Made by a program: the position numbers and the translations under genes
Notes under the pieces: model-generated
The model's database searches: none
What the model saw: the letters and a program-made list of their open reading frames with translations, nothing else
Told to the model about the DNA's origin: nothing
Origin: Adineta steineri
Lineage: Eukaryota > Rotifera > Eurotatoria > Adinetida > Adinetidae
Direction of reading: 5' to 3'
NCBI GenBank assembly: GCA_905250115.1
Contig: CAJNOI010000042.1
Location: forward strand, 206,728 to 270,727
DNA: 64,000 nt
In this document: positions 61,277 through 64,000 of the stretch, piece after piece
Layout: each line of letters opens with the position of its first letter
Position numbering within the stretch: position 1 is the first letter of the stretch

Positions 61277-62319
61277 TTAACATGTAGGATTTATTTTTGG
61301 TTGTCCTAAACTAAAACAAAGCCGAATTCGCTTATAGGTTGCTACTCGTGTTTGTTGATTGGCAACTCCTGGTCCACCATCACATTCTAGTTTACCATTG
61401 ATAATTCGAGTCGTAGCAGCAAAATCTCCTTTTTGAGCTGGAACATCCATTTTATTTGCTTGATAATACCAGATAGCAGTTTTGAATGCAATATCTTGTC
61501 TCTGAGCAACTAAATCAGGATTGTTAAGTAAATCTAAACCTAAACTCTGTCCAGCTGCATAATAATTACATGGATATGATAGTTGAAAACAACCACGACC
61601 ATAGTAGAGTTTTTCTGGTGCTGCTTGAATATCACACCACGATTCAGCATAATTCGAACCACATCCTACGAAGAAGCATCGTACATAAAATAAAATAAAA
61701 TAATATGAAACATACCAGGTGCACAATATTCGACTAAAGTTTTGAGACCATCTGTTTCATGATACACATGTGCAAGAAAAACAGCTGCTTCATCAGCATT
61801 TTTTGCATGCCAACCTGATTGTTTGAGGCCATTAAATCGTTCAGTTCTTATTTCGGAAACAAGAGTATTAAATGCACATTGAAAATTGGTTTCATTAATA
61901 ATACTTCCACTAACACCACTTTGGCTAGCACTACTTCCACTAACACCACTTTGACTAGCACTACTTACACTACCACTACTTTGACTGGCAGTAGTTTCAC
62001 TACCATCACTTTTGCCTCCTTGTTCACAAGGTCCTGATTTGCAGCCTGCACCACAATAGTCTTCAGTGTATCCGCAAAAGCCCCACTTAGATTTGCACAT
62101 ATTTGTATCTGGACATTCACCTTTTATACAAGGTCCTGATCTGCAACCTGCACCACAATACTCTTCAGTGTATCCGCAAAAGCCCCACTTAGATTTGCAC
62201 ATCTTTGTATCTGGACATTCCTGAAGTGGATCGGAGAAAGATCGGTAGAAACGATTAGTGGACAAGCATTGAATATTAAATATTAATCCATAGATGATAA
62301 GCATGTGTAATATATACAT
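61277..62319 (-). CDS. GH19 chitinase with two CBM18 domains and a Ser-rich repeat linker
   Basis: Exons 62319-61716 and 61665-61277 give 330 residues. It is the paralogue of the chitinase at 53980-54832: same signal peptide, intron position, exon 2 length (389 nt) and catalytic motifs (HVYHETDG, YYGRGCFQLSYPCNYY). Differences: two nearly identical hevein-type domains in tandem (MCKSKWGFCGYTE twice), pointing to a recent internal duplication, and a linker with repeats of SASQSGVSGS between CBM18 and the catalytic domain. Two binding domains on a flexible linker should strengthen attachment to insoluble chitin. It is secreted. The two genes face each other across a 6.4-kb spacer. Confidence 0.92.
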
Positions 62320-64000
62320 ATTGATATATTTTTTTAATGGTTACTTAATCGAAAGAGAACGATACAAATGAATAAAACTACACTTTGTTGCATATTACTC
62401 TATTTATATGTAGTTCTCTTATTCAAATAATTTTTCTATATCAACGTATTCTCACTATCGCCATACATAACAACACACCCACAGAACAAACATGATGATG
62501 CTTATTTACTACGCAATATGATGTGTATATGCGATGGTACATAATCATAAACGATATTTTTTTGTTGTTGATGCGAATATACATTTATACAGTCTCAAGG
62601 TTGCTTACTGCTCGCTCACTTATCACTCTCTTCATTGTCTAATTGATATCAGTTTGACTGAAAGAAAATAATACATTTTAAATAAAACAATATCTATGGT
62701 TCAATACGAATGTAGTGTAAGTTTGAAAATGTGGATATGAGTATATACCATAAAGATTATAATTATCAACTCAACATCGTTTATCTATTCACCCATCTAC
62801 ATTCACATTCCAAATGAATATTTAACTTTTAATATGTTACTTGTTTGTTTTCTTTCTTGTTTTACCAAATGTGTAGATGTTATTTTGATATATCGCCTAT
62901 ATATACATTTACGATTGACACAGTCAATGGGTCATTTGATGCAGCATAAAATAAATCTAGTAGATTTATTTTTTAAGAAATAATTAAAAATTCTATGAGA
63001 AATCAATCTGTTAATGATTTTTGTGTGAACAAAAATAAAAGAAAAGCTTGAATAAACTATAACTTATAATAATATAAGTTGTTTAAATCAACTTGATTTC
63101 TTTATTAGAAAAAAATTGTTTTATGTTTAGTATTACATAATCATGTAATAATTTTTTCTTTTGCACTTTTATTTTTATATTCTAATAGTTCAATACGTTT
63201 TGTTTAAACACAGAATGAAATTGCTGTATCACAAAAGATATTCATGATTAATAACAATATATGCTACAATATTCATACTCTTTTTAACAAATCCCATTTA
63301 TTTTACATGAAAATAACGAGAACGTGAGCAACAAGTAAAAGAAAAGTGTTAAGTTTTCAGAATAGAAGATCATTATCCCGATTGACGATTTGAACTAACT
63401 GTTCAACAGGTCGATATAATATGTGATATATTTTTTATCACTAAATCATTCATGGTACTATGAGATGTCTTGAATGAAGCTGTAATAAGAGTGAGTATAA
63501 TTAGGATAGTGGATTGATGCACAGAATATTCGTCCCACCGCAAATACTCTTGTTATCTATTTAATTCTGACATGGAATATGTGTTGATGAGTTATGTTGA
63601 GATTAGTAGAAATTCTTGATAGGTTTTACATGAGACTTGTTTATATATATTTATCTTATAATATTAATTAAGTTTGCAAGATACATCTGTTTTGATTCAA
63701 TCTTTTATACTCAAATTAATGCCATGTTTAAATAGCCATCATAGCATTTAGAAATTCATATTTCTACAAAACGGTTATATTAGTGTCATTGATATCTTAT
63801 TAAAATTTTAATCTAATTAAGGAGTATCTGATTCATGTGTAACATGCAAGAGTGATAGTTTCAGCATCTTGACATAATTATTATCATCAAATCACACGCG
63901 TGTAATATCTTTAACGTTGGCAGCTAATTAATTCAACTATGATATAGTTTCTTAGTTTATATTTTTTAAAAGTCAATAATCTTTGAAAAATGTACAATCA
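62320..64000. other. Right-arm flank and unique sequence, no gene seen
   Basis: 62320-63205 is the inverted copy of the left-arm 5' flank. Beyond about 63205 the sequence is unique and AT-rich, with no coding pattern on either strand. Confidence 0.5.
62725..62812. repeat. GT/AC hairpin element 7
   Basis: The inverted-duplication partner of element 5: AATGTGGATATGAGTATA on the left faces ACCCATCTACATTCACATT on the right. Confidence 0.6.

Larger units (their letters stand above)
61150..63205 (-). repeat. Right arm of the large inverted duplication
   Basis: Inverted, diverged copy of 53205-54950, holding the second chitinase gene and hairpin element 7. It is longer than the left arm partly because of an extra CBM18 domain and a linker in the gene. 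Limits estimated by eye. Confidence 0.8.

Noticed and set aside
1-64000. tRNA, rRNA, CRISPR array or bacterial operon features
   Set aside because: Looked for on both strands; no cloverleaf, rRNA core or regular spacer-repeat array recognised, and gene structure is eukaryotic throughout.

Overview
The window looks like nuclear DNA of a bdelloid rotifer (Adineta/Rotaria/Philodina type). The reasons are: very AT-rich sequence; many introns of about 50-60 nt inside compact genes; animal orthologues (HTATSF1, UBE2M, UBE2I, trichoplein, GCNA, maltase-glucoamylase); families I know to be expanded in bdelloids (ADP-ribosyltransferase-like/TPR proteins, EGF/LDL-repeat 7TM receptors, orphan class-A 7TM receptors); a CBM18-GH19 chitinase pair that looks foreign to animals; and repeated short hairpins carrying the bdelloid telomere word TGTGGG. 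The assignment is an inference from gene content, not from a search. All exon boundaries below were placed by hand from GT..AG sites and reading phase. Every spliced model closes in frame except trichoplein.

Layout. 1-2765 (+): the 3' end of a FAAH2-type amidase, then after 113 bp an HTATSF1 splicing factor whose ATG directly abuts a splice acceptor. 3505-6554 (-): a predicted myristoylated ART-like/TPR protein with the ART catalytic residues lost. 8010-8777 (+): UBE2M (UBC12). 8778-15092: gene-poor, with one small unknown ORF. 15093-15872 (+): a calmodulin-like protein. 17024-17520: a foldback/MITE-like element. 17722-18663 (-): an orphan 7TM receptor. 20163-20940 (+): UBE2I (UBC9). 22331-23177 (+): an unusual protein free of Pro, Cys, Trp and Phe, with a helical core. 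23867-30678 (-): a 12-exon, two-module GH31 alpha-glucosidase. 32910-34920 (+): trichoplein with a one-base frameshift. 35283-35678 (+): a Cys-rich secreted protein. 36534-37260 (+): a neuronal-calcium-sensor-like protein. 38089-42618 (-): an EGF/LDL-repeat 7TM receptor broken by one in-frame TAG. 42967-43314 (-): a small secreted SH3b-like protein. 46244-53106 (+): a 2,236-residue protein joining zinc fingers, a DEAH helicase, RING/IBR, a PARP domain and two WWE domains. 53980-62319: two GH19 chitinases facing each other as arms of a large inverted duplication, with a possible protease inhibitor, GCNA and a cytochrome P450 in the spacer.

There is no single pathway. Recurrent themes are ubiquitin-like conjugation (UBC12 and UBC9, separate loci), ADP-ribosylation-type domains (ART/TPR protein and PARP/WWE helicase), calcium sensing (two EF-hand genes) and secreted carbohydrate enzymes (GH31, GH19). 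The strongest candidates for something new are the helicase-RING/IBR-PARP-WWE fusion, the Pro/Cys/Trp/Phe-free helical protein (a possible desiccation protectant), the dispersed TGTGGG hairpin family, and the chitinase inverted duplication.
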